From JAGPUQ01 sp050250395 (GTDB lineage Bacteria; Pseudomonadota; Gammaproteobacteria; Pseudomonadales; Porticoccaceae): a stretch of DNA of 64,000 nt. The stretch spans positions 25,915 to 89,914 of the forward strand of contig JBFWOQ010000007.1 in the NCBI GenBank assembly GCA_050250395.1, in the 5' to 3' direction. The notes under the pieces were generated by a model that was not told where the DNA came from, made no database searches, and saw only the letters and a list, made by a program, of their open reading frames with translations. The position numbers were made by a program, and so were the translations under genes. Positions 52,125 to 60,123 of the stretch are shown here, one piece after another. How positions within the stretch are numbered: the stretch's first letter is position 1; each line of letters opens with the position of its first letter.

Positions 52125-53344
52125 TGGAGGCGCGGGTGCAGGCATTCACCAGCATCACCACCAACTACCTGCCCAAGGCGCGGGTACTGGCCCATTCCAT
52201 CAAGCGCTTGGCGCCCGAGATCCGCTTTCATCTGGTATTGAACGACGATCCTCCACCGGGCTTCACCCTGGCCGACGAGCCCTTCGACAGCCTGATCGAG
52301 CTCGCCGAGCTGGGCTTTGCCACGGACCGCCATTGGCTGTTCGACCACACGGTGGTGGAGTTGTGCACCGCGGTGAAGGGTCGGGCTTTTCAGTATCTGT
52401 TCGACCGCTGCGGCGCCGCCAAGGCGTTCTATTTCGACCCGGATACCGTGGTGTTCGGCCGCTTCGATGAACTCTGCGCGCTGCTCGACCGCCACGGCGC
52501 CATCCTCACCCCCCATCAGTGCGCGCCCGAGGAGACGCCTCAGGCGGTGATCGACAACGAGCTCTCGAGCCTCCGGCACGGAGTGTTCAACCTGGGCTTT
52601 CTCGGCGCGCGCGCCGACGGCGACGGGCGGCAATTGGTGGACTGGTGGACAGAACGGCTGCGGCGGTTCTGTTACGACGACTTTTCCCGCGGGCTGTTCA
52701 CCGACCAGCGCTGGATGGATCTCGCGCCCTGCTTTTTTCCCGGCGTCGGTATCGTCCGGGACCCGGGCTTCAACGTGGCGACCTGGAACCTGACTCACCG
52801 GCAGGTCACCGGGTCGCTGCGCGAGGGCATCCGGGTCAATGGCGAGCCCCTCGGCTTCTATCATTTTTCGGGTTTCGACAGCGGCGCCCAAGAGCGAATG
52901 TTGAACAAGTACGGCGCCGATAACCCGGCGTTGCTGGAGCTGCGTCAGTGGTATCTGGGGGAATGCGAACGGCACGGCCAGGCCGAACTGGGCCGGCAGG
53001 TGGCGCGCTGGTCGCAGTTCGACGACGGCACCCCGATCGAGCCCCGCCAGCGGGAGGTATACCGCTTCCGCACCGACCTGCAGCGGGCGTTCCCCGACCC
53101 CTTCGCCACCGCGGATCCCGACGCGAGCTATCTCCACTGGTGGCGCGCCAATGCGCCCTCCGACGCCGCGGCGGGCAGTTTCCGGGCTCCGCCGGATGCG
53201 CCCTTCGGCCGGGTGCTGGGGGAGTTCATCGACTACACCGCGGCGCGGGTGCGGCGCACACCGCGCCTGGGGCGCTGGGGCCGCGCCGGGCTGCTGGCGC
53301 CGCTGGCCCTGGCGCGGCGGCTCGCGCGCCTGCTGCCGGGTTGA
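52124..53344 (+). CDS. Putative glycosyltransferase (GT8-like nucleotide-diphospho-sugar fold)
   Basis: 406 residues, TGATG overlap with the GT2 gene. AFTSITTNYLPKARVLAHSIKRLAPEIRFHLVLND is the opening of a GT-A fold, and KAFYFDPDTVVFG supplies a DxD-like motif (D105, D107). VFNLGFLGAR and FTDQRWMDLAPCFFPGVGIVRDPGFNVATWNL are typical of bacterial GT8-like proteins. C-terminal residues 300-406 are unassigned and basic. It acts in the cytoplasm on the same glycan as its neighbours. Confidence 0.8.
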   Translation: MEARVQAFTSITTNYLPKARVLAHSIKRLAPEIRFHLVLNDDPPPGFTLADEPFDSLIELAELGFATDRHWLFDHTVVELCTAVKGRAFQYLFDRCGAAKAFYFDPDTVVFGRFDELCALLDRHGAILTPHQCAPEETPQAVIDNELSSLRHGVFNLGFLGARADGDGRQLVDWWTERLRRFCYDDFSRGLFTDQRWMDLAPCFFPGVGIVRDPGFNVATWNLTHRQVTGSLREGIRVNGEPLGFYHFSGFDSGAQERMLNKYGADNPALLELRQWYLGECERHGQAELGRQVARWSQFDDGTPIEPRQREVYRFRTDLQRAFPDPFATADPDASYLHWWRANAPSDAAAGSFRAPPDAPFGRVLGEFIDYTAARVRRTPRLGRWGRAGLLAPLALARRLARLLPG

Positions 53345-53351
53345 TCGAACC

Positions 53352-55508
53352 GTGGCGGAGCCGAGCGCGCCCCTGGTCTGCCTGCATCTGAGCGGCGCGG
53401 CGGACGCCGCCGCGGCGGGCGCGGCCGTCGCCGCCTGGCGCAGTGCCTGGCCGGGACTCGATGCAGTGGTCATGGGCCCGCCGGGTACCGAGGTGGCGGG
53501 CGCCGGGTTGCTGGCGCTGCCGTCGGCGGCCGGCCTGCCGGCGGCCTTGGCGGCGGCGCATGCCGCCCAGCCCCGCCGCGACCTCGCCTATGTGCGCTGG
53601 GGCGCCCAACTGCCCGACGACTGGGTCGCCCTGCTGGCCCGTGCCCTGCGCCGCGACCCCAGGGTTGGCGCGGCTCTGCCGCTGTGCGATGCCCTGCAAC
53701 TGTTCTCGCCCTACGCGGGCGCCCGGCCGGGTTGGGTGGTGCCCAGCCAGGCGCGTTCCTGGCTGGCGCGCCTGGCCGGCGGCCGGGTGTTCGAGGTGCC
53801 CTTGTTGCTGCCGGTGTGTGGCCTGTTCCGCGCCGCGGCGCTCGCCGATCTGGCCGCCGGGGGCGCGCTCGCCGGGGCGGGCGATCTCGCCGCCCGCCTG
53901 CGCGCGCGGGGCTGGTCGGCGGTGGCCTGCGACTGGGCCTTCGCGCATTGGCCGGGCGGGCGGCTGGAGGCATCCCTGCCCCCCGAGGACGCCGACCTGC
54001 GCGCCTTCAATGCCCATCATCCGCTGGCCCCGCTGCGCCGCCAGTTGGCCGCTGCCCTGAGCGGCGGCATGGCGGTGGTGCCGCCGCCCGCGGCGGCACT
54101 GAAGCCCGTGCAGCTTCACATCACCCATAGCTGGGGCGGCGGTCTGGGGCGCTGGGTGCGTGACATGGGTGAAGCGGATACGCAGCGCCACAACCTGGTG
54201 TTGCGCTCCATCGGCGACTGGAGCGCGTTCGGCTACCGTCTCGGGCTGTACGATGCCGCCGGCACGCCGCTGCGGGAATGGCTGCTGGATTTTCCGGTCC
54301 GCTCCGTCGCCGCCACCCACTACCACTACCGACAGGTGCTGGCCGAGGTGGTGCGCGAGTTTCAGGTCGACGTGGTGGTGGTATCTTCCCTGATCGGCCA
54401 TGCGCTCGATGCGCTGGCCACCGGGCTGCCGACCCTGATGGTGCAACACGACTATTTCCCGTTCTGTCCGGCACTGTCGATCCATTTCGACGCGCTGTGC
54501 ACAAGCTGTGACGGCGGGCGTCTGCGCGCCTGTTTTGCCGACAATCCGCTCAACCGGTTTTTTGCCGACTCCGAGCCGGATCACTGGCTGGCGATCCGGC
54601 GGCGCTGGATCGAGCTGCTGCACGCGCCCGGGGTGACGCTGGCGGCGCCTGGGGAGGCGGTATTGCGCAATCTCCGCGCGCTCGCCCCGGAGCTTGCGCG
54701 GGTGGCGACGGCGGTGGTGCCCAATGGCACCGAGCCCCTGTGCGCGCTGCCGGGCGAACCTGGCGCGGGGGGTCGCCTGCGGCTGGTGGTGCTGGGTAGC
54801 CTGGCGCCGCAGAAGGGCGCGGAAATACTCCGCCAGGCACTGCCGGCGCTGGCCGGATTTGCCGATCTCTATCTGCTGGGCACGGGCGATGAAGGTCGCG
54901 GGTTCGAAGGCTTGCCGGGTGTCGAGGTGGTGCGGGCATACCAGCTCGCGGAATTGCCGGCGCGGCTGGCGGCCATTGCGCCCCACGCGGGGTTGCTGCT
55001 CTCCATCGTGCCCGAGACCTTCAGCTATACCCTGAGCGAGCTTTGGATGCTGGGAGTGCCGCCGGTGGCGACGCGGGTCGGCGCCTTTGCCGATCGCATC
55101 GAGCACGGCCGCACCGGCTGGTTGATCGAGCCCGATGCACAGGCCCTGGTGGCACAGCTGCGGGTGCTGGATGCGCAACGCACGCTGTTGACCGGCGTGC
55201 GGGACGCCATCGCCGCGCTGCCGGGCTGGAGCCGGGAGGACATGGTGCGGGCCTACCACCGCCTGACGCCGTTGCCCGCCGCGGCGGGGCTGCCCGGGCC
55301 GGGGCCTGTCGCGGCCGGACCGGAGCAGCCGACGCGGTTGCGCACGGGGTCGCTGGCCATCGATCCGGAGGCGCCGGCGCGACAGGTCACCGTCGATTTT
55401 CTCGACTACCTGCACGGCAAGGTTGCGGGCAGCCGGCGCCTGGGAGGACTGCGGCGGCGCGGCGTGCTGTGGGTGTTGCGCGGGTTGCGGCGGTTGCTCC
55501 GCAATTGA
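53352..55508 (+). CDS. Large two-part glycosyltransferase (GT4-like C-terminal half)
   Basis: 718 residues from a GTG at 53352. Residues 1-250 are Ala-rich and resemble a weak GT2-like domain (LAYVRWGAQLPDDWVALLARAL, GLFRAAALADL) lacking an obvious DxD. Residues 255-650 are a GT-B glycosyltransferase: LHITHSWGGGLGRWVRDMGE, LMVQHDYFPFCP, VPNGTEPLCAL, LRLVVLGSLAPQKGAEIL, SIVPETFSYTLSELWMLGVPPVATRVGAFADRI. The end is basic. It probably adds one or two sugars to the exported polysaccharide. It is the last gene of the cluster, convergent with xerC. Confidence 0.85.
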   Translation: MAEPSAPLVCLHLSGAADAAAAGAAVAAWRSAWPGLDAVVMGPPGTEVAGAGLLALPSAAGLPAALAAAHAAQPRRDLAYVRWGAQLPDDWVALLARALRRDPRVGAALPLCDALQLFSPYAGARPGWVVPSQARSWLARLAGGRVFEVPLLLPVCGLFRAAALADLAAGGALAGAGDLAARLRARGWSAVACDWAFAHWPGGRLEASLPPEDADLRAFNAHHPLAPLRRQLAAALSGGMAVVPPPAAALKPVQLHITHSWGGGLGRWVRDMGEADTQRHNLVLRSIGDWSAFGYRLGLYDAAGTPLREWLLDFPVRSVAATHYHYRQVLAEVVREFQVDVVVVSSLIGHALDALATGLPTLMVQHDYFPFCPALSIHFDALCTSCDGGRLRACFADNPLNRFFADSEPDHWLAIRRRWIELLHAPGVTLAAPGEAVLRNLRALAPELARVATAVVPNGTEPLCALPGEPGAGGRLRLVVLGSLAPQKGAEILRQALPALAGFADLYLLGTGDEGRGFEGLPGVEVVRAYQLAELPARLAAIAPHAGLLLSIVPETFSYTLSELWMLGVPPVATRVGAFADRIEHGRTGWLIEPDAQALVAQLRVLDAQRTLLTGVRDAIAALPGWSREDMVRAYHRLTPLPAAAGLPGPGPVAAGPEQPTRLRTGSLAIDPEAPARQVTVDFLDYLHGKVAGSRRLGGLRRRGVLWVLRGLRRLLRN

Positions 55509-55633
55509 GGTTCGCCGCCACGGGAGGGACGGCGGATGCGCCGGCGTCCCATTCCGGACCGCCAATGGCGGGTGCGTGGCTTCCTCACATCACCACTGCT
55601 GCCGAGTACAACTCGGCGCGGCTGGGGGGGGCG

Positions 55634-56632
55634 TCAGGCGTCGTCCGGTGGCTCCCGCCGCCGCCCCGCGCGGGGATGGGCCGCATCGTAGACCCGGGCC
55701 AGATGCTGAAAATCCAGATGGGTGTAGATCTGGGTAGTGCTGAGGTTGGCGTGGCCGAGCAGTTCCTGCACGGCGCGCAGGTCGCCGCTGGATTCGAGCA
55801 GATGGCTGGCGAACGAATGGCGCAGCAGGTGCGGGTGCAGCCGCGACCCCATGCCCTGCGTGCGGCCGAGCAACGCCAGCCGCTGCTGAATGGCGCGGTG
55901 GCCGAGGCGGCGGCCGCTGTGACCGACGAACAGCGCGGGCTGTTCGGCTCCGCACCACAGGCTGCGCGCACGCAACCAATCCTGCAATGCCGCACGCGCC
56001 TGGCTGCCGACCGGAAGCTGGCGTGTCTTGGCGCCCTTGCCGGTGACAGTGATCATGCCGGCCGCCAGATCGAGATGGGTCAGGTCCGCCGCGGCGAGTT
56101 CGGCCAGACGCAGGCCGGACGAGTACAGGAGTTCCGCCATGGCGCGGTCGCGCACGGCGTGCGGGTCGTCGCCGGTGGGGGTCAGCAACTGGTGCATCCG
56201 ATCCACATCCAGCGTGGCGGGCAGCGTGCGCGCACCGCGCGGCGCGCGGATTCCGGTGCAGGGATTCTCCACCGGCCAGCCCTGGCGCTGGGCGAAGCGG
56301 AACAGCGCCCGCACCGACGCCAGCCAGCGGCGCAGACTCGCACTCGCGCGTCCCCGGGCGTGCAGTTGCGCCAGGCAGTGACGGATATGGTGGTGCCGCA
56401 CGGCGGTCAATTCCGTCAACTGCTGGCTGGCGCACCAGGAACGCAGGATTTCGAGGTCGCGACGGTAGGCCGCCAGCGTGTGTGGCGAATAGCCGCGTTC
56501 GCTGGCGAGATAACGTTCGAAATCGGCGCGCAGTTGGGGGGTCGGGACGCCGGTCGCGTCGGCATCGGTGGCAAGGGGATCGGGAACGTCAACGCCGGGA
56601 TCGCCACGCCTGGGACCGCCCCCGCGCGTCAT
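55634..56632 (-). CDS. xerC: Tyrosine recombinase XerC
   Basis: 332 residues. N-terminal SAM-like domain (FERYLASERGYSPHTLAAYRRDLEIL) and catalytic domain with Arg (YSSGLRLAELAAADL), Lys (VTGKGAKTRQLPVG), HLLRHSFASHLL (His, Arg), LGHANLSTTQIYTHLD (His, Tyr). With XerD it resolves chromosome dimers at dif. It starts 7 nt after the DUF484 gene; dapF-DUF484-xerC is the conserved gammaproteobacterial order. Confidence 0.95.
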   Translation of the reverse strand: MTRGGGPRRGDPGVDVPDPLATDADATGVPTPQLRADFERYLASERGYSPHTLAAYRRDLEILRSWCASQQLTELTAVRHHHIRHCLAQLHARGRASASLRRWLASVRALFRFAQRQGWPVENPCTGIRAPRGARTLPATLDVDRMHQLLTPTGDDPHAVRDRAMAELLYSSGLRLAELAAADLTHLDLAAGMITVTGKGAKTRQLPVGSQARAALQDWLRARSLWCGAEQPALFVGHSGRRLGHRAIQQRLALLGRTQGMGSRLHPHLLRHSFASHLLESSGDLRAVQELLGHANLSTTQIYTHLDFQHLARVYDAAHPRAGRRREPPDDA

Positions 56633-56638
56633 GGCGGG

Positions 56639-57331
56639 TCAGCGCAGCAGGCGCGGGCAGATGCGGTTCAGGACTTCGGCGAGATAGCTCAGAAACAGCG
56701 TGCCCATGCTGCTGCGGTAGTGATTGGGGTCGCTGTGGCCGATGGCGAGCATGCCGAACACGCGACCGTGGCACAGGGGCACCGCCGCCACCGACCCGAC
56801 CCGGTCGGCATCCGCGCCGAACAGGAACCTCAGTTCTTCGCGTCGCAGTACGCCGCAGATGGCGCGGTTGCTCCGCAACAGCGAGCCGATCTGCTGGTGG
56901 GCTTCGTCCACGCCCACCACGCGGGCATTGCTGGCCGGCAGCGCGCCGCCGTCGCCGAGCAGCAGCAGGGTGTGGAACTGGACATCGTAGTCGGCTTGCA
57001 GGCTGTGGAAGAGCGCATCCACCACGGCGCCGAGACTGTTCGCCTCGATCAGGGTGAGCACCAGACGCTTGGTCTTCTCGAACAGCTTGTCGTTCTCGCG
57101 CGCGGTGGTGAGCAGGTTGTTCAGGCGCTGGCGCATTTCGAGATTGCGCTCCCGCAGCACGCTGACCTGGCGCTCGACGAGAGAGATCGCGCTGCCGGTT
57201 TCGTGGGGAAGTTGCAAGGCTTCCAGCGCGTCGGGATGGCGCGTGAAGAAATCCGGATGGGCGAGCAGATGCTCGATGACCTGGGTTTCGTCAACCATGG
57301 GGGCGGGCGTGTCGAAATTTTTTCGGCTCAT
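56639..57331 (-). CDS. DUF484 family protein (GAF-like)
   Basis: 230 residues from the ATG at 57331. Helical N-terminus with IEHLLAHPDFFTRHPDALEALQLPHETGSAISLVERQVSVLRERN, typical of DUF484, then a GAF-like domain (VAAVPLCHGRVFGMLAIGHSDPNHYRSSMGTLFLSYLAEVL). The function is unproven. The family sits constantly between dapF and xerC. Its start overlaps the inferred 3' end of dapF by about 40 nt. Confidence 0.9.
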   Translation of the reverse strand: MSRKNFDTPAPMVDETQVIEHLLAHPDFFTRHPDALEALQLPHETGSAISLVERQVSVLRERNLEMRQRLNNLLTTARENDKLFEKTKRLVLTLIEANSLGAVVDALFHSLQADYDVQFHTLLLLGDGGALPASNARVVGVDEAHQQIGSLLRSNRAICGVLRREELRFLFGADADRVGSVAAVPLCHGRVFGMLAIGHSDPNHYRSSMGTLFLSYLAEVLNRICPRLLR

Positions 57332-58129
57332 AGCGGATGCGTCCCTGGTACACGGTNNNNNNNNNNCAGCCCAGTCGATGGTGAGTGTTCCGCCCGGCAG
57401 GTGAACGCGCACGGGCGAGTCTAGCAGGTCTCTCTGGATGCCCGCCACCGCCGCGGCGCAGGCACCGCTGCCGCAGGCGAGGGTTTCGCCGGTGCCGCGT
57501 TCGAACACCCGCAGGTCGATGCTGTGGCGATCGCGCACGGCCATGAAGCCGACATTGACGCCCTGCGGAAAACACGGATGCGCGCCGATCTTGGCGCCGA
57601 GCTCGGCGACGGGGGCGTGGGCGATGGCCTCGACTTCCAGCACGGCGTGGGGGTTGCCCATGGAGAGCGCGCTGAAACTGTGGTTCTGGCCGTCGATTTC
57701 GAGCGCGTAGTGGGGCGCCCGCGCCGGCGCGAGGAACGGAATCTCGGCCGGCGCAAACCGCGGCACGCCCAGGACCACCTGATACAGATCGCCGCGCTGC
57801 ACGGTCAGCTCCAGGACACCGGTTGCGGTTTCGACCCGGATGCGGGCCTTGGTGCTGAGCTTCTGCTCGCGCACGAACCGGGCCAGGCAGCGGGCGCCAT
57901 TGCCGCACTGGCCGACTTCGCTGCCGTCGGCATTGAAGATGCGATAGTGAAAATCGATGTCGGGCTGCCGTGGCGGCTCGACCACCAGCACCTGGTCGCA
58001 GCCGATGCCGAAGTGGCGATCGCTCAGGTGGCGGGCCATTTCGGGCGTGACGTTCACCTCCTGGGTGACCGCATCGATGACCACGAAATCGTTGCCGAGC
58101 CCGTGCATCTTGGTGAACGGCAGCAACAT
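57291..58129 (-). CDS. dapF: Diaminopimelate epimerase DapF (interrupted by an assembly gap)
   Basis: Start at 58129 (MLLPFTKMHGLGNDFVVID). Catalytic cysteines lie in QCGNGARC and ACGSGACA. The frame is read to LTIDWA at about 57367, where ten Ns begin. Beyond the gap the sequence TVYQGRIRYE in another frame is the expected C-terminus and stops at 57291. Comparison with E. coli DapF suggests about 38 missing bases rather than 10, which also restores frame. The enzyme interconverts LL- and meso-diaminopimelate for lysine and peptidoglycan synthesis. Confidence 0.9.
57357..57366. other. Assembly gap (10 N) inside dapF
   Basis: Ten unknown bases. The frame before and after the gap is inconsistent with exactly ten bases, so the N count is a placeholder. 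Confidence 0.98.
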
Positions 58130-58132
58130 GTC

Positions 58133-58399
58133 AGGGCCTGTCGATGCTATCCGCGCAGCTGCGACGGCGGCGCTGTTGTTGCGAGTCGAGGCGCGCCGAG
58201 CGCAGTGCGCCGGGTGTGCAGCAGCGAGGCGCAACGCTGGATCGCGGCAACAGCGCCCCGTCCCTGCGGGTTGCGCCCCAAGAACCGCCATGCCGCGTTG
58301 CTCGTCGTTCATTTTGATTCACAAAACTTCGCTCCTCGCGCCTTGCCTGGCGGTTTTTGGGGCAGCAACGCAGCCGTGCGGATAGCACTGACAGGCCCT
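58133..58399. mobile_element. 267-bp MITE with 22-bp terminal inverted repeats
   Basis: Both ends carry AGGGCCTGTC..GCTATCCGC as inverted repeats, 20 of 22 positions identical (58133-58154 and 58378-58399). The interior has no convincing reading frame. It separates lysA from dapF. The right end supplies the last two bases of the lysA stop codon, so insertion occurred exactly at the end of that gene. No matching transposase is in the window. Confidence 0.8.
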
Positions 58400-59648
58400 A
58401 GCCTTGAAGCAGATGCTCGCCGCGCATCAGATCGGCCAGGGTCTCGCGCTCCCGGACTACCCGGTAGCGGTCGCCATCGACCAGGACTTCGGCGGCACGC
58501 GGGCGGCTGTTGTAGTTGGAGCTCATGGTGAAGCCATAGGCGCCGGCGGAACGCACGCACAGCAGATCGCCTTCGGCCAGCCGCAACGGCCGGTCGCGGC
58601 CGAGAAAATCGCCGGTCTCGCAGACCGGGCCGACGATGTCGTAGCGCTGTTCGGGGACATCCGCGCGCGGCGCCACCGGTTCGATCGCCATCCACGCCTG
58701 ATAGAGCGCCGGGCGCAGCAGATCGTTCATGGCGGCATCGACGATGGCGAAATGCTTGCCGCGATTCTCCTTCAGGTATTCGACGCGGGTGAGCAGCACG
58801 CCGGCGTTGGCGACGATGGAACGCCCGGGCTCCAGGATCAGGGTCAGGCCGAGGGCGTCCGTGTGGCGGCGCAGGGCGGCGACATAGGCCTGCGGCGTCG
58901 GCGGCGTCTCGTCGCGGTAGCGCACCCCGAGTCCGCCGCCGAGGTCGAGATGCGCGAGCCCGATGCCATCCCGGCGCAGTTCGGCCACCAGCAGCAGGAC
59001 GCGTTCGAGCGCGGCCTCGAAGGGTGCCAGCGCGGTGAGCTGGGAGCCGATGTGGCAGTCGATGCCGCGAATCTCGATGTTGGGCAATGCGCGGGCGCGG
59101 CGATAACAGGCGCGCGCGGCGTCGATGGGCAAACCGAATTTGTTTTCGGCGAGTCCGGTGGCGATATAGGGATGGGTGCCGGCGTCGACATCGGGGTTGA
59201 CGCGCAGCGACACCGGCGCGCGCAGCCCGAGTTCGCCGGCCACCCGGTCGAGGCGTTCCAGTTCGGCCAGGGATTCGACGTTGAAGCAGTGGATGCCGAC
59301 GCCGAGCGCGCGCGCCATTTCCGCCGCCGTTTTGCCGACCCCGGAAAACACTACCTTGCGGGGATCGCCACCGGCGCGCAGCACGCGCTCCAGTTCGCCC
59401 ACGGAGACGATGTCGAAGCCCGCCCCGAGGCGCGCCAGCAGATCCAGCACCGCGAGATTCGAATTCGCTTTCACCGCGAAACAGATCAGGTGATCGGTGC
59501 CGCGCAGGGCTTCGGCGTAGGCCTGAAACCGTTCCGTGAGCGCCGCGCGGCTATAGACGTAGGTCGGCGTGCCCAGGTCGGCAGCGATGGCGCCGAGGGC
59601 AACGTTCTCGCAGCGAAGTCCGTCGGCGGTGATCGGAAGTTGGCGCAT
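58398..59648 (-). CDS. lysA: Diaminopimelate decarboxylase LysA
   Basis: 416 residues from the ATG at 59648. PLP lysine in ICFAVKANSNLAVL, then CHIGSQL, LDLGGGLGVRY, LEPGRSIVANAG, VGPVCETGDFLGRDR and the closing GAYGFTMSSNYNSRPRAAEVLV. It converts meso-diaminopimelate to lysine in the cytoplasm. Normal length. The TAG stop is completed by the adjacent MITE end. It is followed by dapF after the element. Confidence 0.97.
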   Translation of the reverse strand: MRQLPITADGLRCENVALGAIAADLGTPTYVYSRAALTERFQAYAEALRGTDHLICFAVKANSNLAVLDLLARLGAGFDIVSVGELERVLRAGGDPRKVVFSGVGKTAAEMARALGVGIHCFNVESLAELERLDRVAGELGLRAPVSLRVNPDVDAGTHPYIATGLAENKFGLPIDAARACYRRARALPNIEIRGIDCHIGSQLTALAPFEAALERVLLLVAELRRDGIGLAHLDLGGGLGVRYRDETPPTPQAYVAALRRHTDALGLTLILEPGRSIVANAGVLLTRVEYLKENRGKHFAIVDAAMNDLLRPALYQAWMAIEPVAPRADVPEQRYDIVGPVCETGDFLGRDRPLRLAEGDLLCVRSAGAYGFTMSSNYNSRPRAAEVLVDGDRYRVVRERETLADLMRGEHLLQG

Positions 59649-59662
59649 CGGCTGCGGGTCGG

Positions 59663-59887
59663 TCAAGGCGCCGTGCTTTCGGTGGCGCCCGCGTCGGCGG
59701 GCACGGCGGGCTCGGTCGCCGGCACTGGCGCGGCCAGGGGCGGCGCGGCATTCGGCGCTGTTTCGGGGACCTGAGACACTGGCGGCGGCGGCAGAAACAA
59801 GTCTCCGGTGTTGCCGCACCCGCCGAGCGCGGCCGGCAGGGCCAGGGCGAGCAGCAGGGTGGGCGCGATGCGCAGCGGACGGATCAT
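59663..59887 (-). CDS. lptM: LptM-type small lipoprotein (YifL-like)
   Basis: 74 residues. Lipoprotein signal ending AALGGC, then CGNTGDLFLPPP, the family's conserved post-cysteine motif, and a Pro/Ala-rich disordered tail. In E. coli LptM assists maturation of the LptD LPS translocon, and it is encoded upstream of lysA-dapF as here (14-nt gap to lysA). It is anchored in the outer membrane. Confidence 0.88.
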   Translation of the reverse strand: MIRPLRIAPTLLLALALPAALGGCGNTGDLFLPPPPVSQVPETAPNAAPPLAAPVPATEPAVPADAGATESTAP

Positions 59888-60054
59888 GGACTTGGCGCCG
59901 GACGGGTATCTGGTCTGGCATTATAGCGACCGCGAACCGCGCCCGGGCGTCGCGTGCGGCCGAAAGTTTCGCCGTCTCGGTGCCGGCATCGGAACCGGTC
60001 ATCGATTGCGACACGCGTTGGCAGCTCGGCGGCAAGGACGCGCCGGCGGCTGAT

Positions 60055-60060
60055 CTATAA
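60055..60060 (+). promoter_or_regulatory. Possible promoter -10 box (TATAAT)
   Basis: A perfect TATAAT about 64 nt upstream of the start of the fusion glycosyltransferase gene. No good -35 is visible at the right distance. The 236-nt gap between lptM and this gene must hold both divergent promoters. Confidence 0.35.
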
Positions 60061-60123
60061 TTCCCGAAGACGAAAGTGACACCCCTGCCGGCTCGCGCGC
60101 AGACCGGAACTTCCCGCACCGAG

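Noticed and set aside
49500..52145. 881-codon minus-strand open frame
   Set aside because: Antisense to the acyltransferase and GT2 genes, Gln/Arg/His-rich shadow composition, no signal or domain; the plus-strand genes explain the region.
53226..55565. 779-codon minus-strand open frame
   Set aside because: Shadow of the large glycosyltransferase on the plus strand, with the typical Arg/Gln/His-rich composition.
56639..58312. Single 557-codon frame joining dapF and DUF484 through the N run
   Set aside because: The joining frame exists only because the gap is set to 10 N; DapF's true C-terminus is visible in another frame after the gap.
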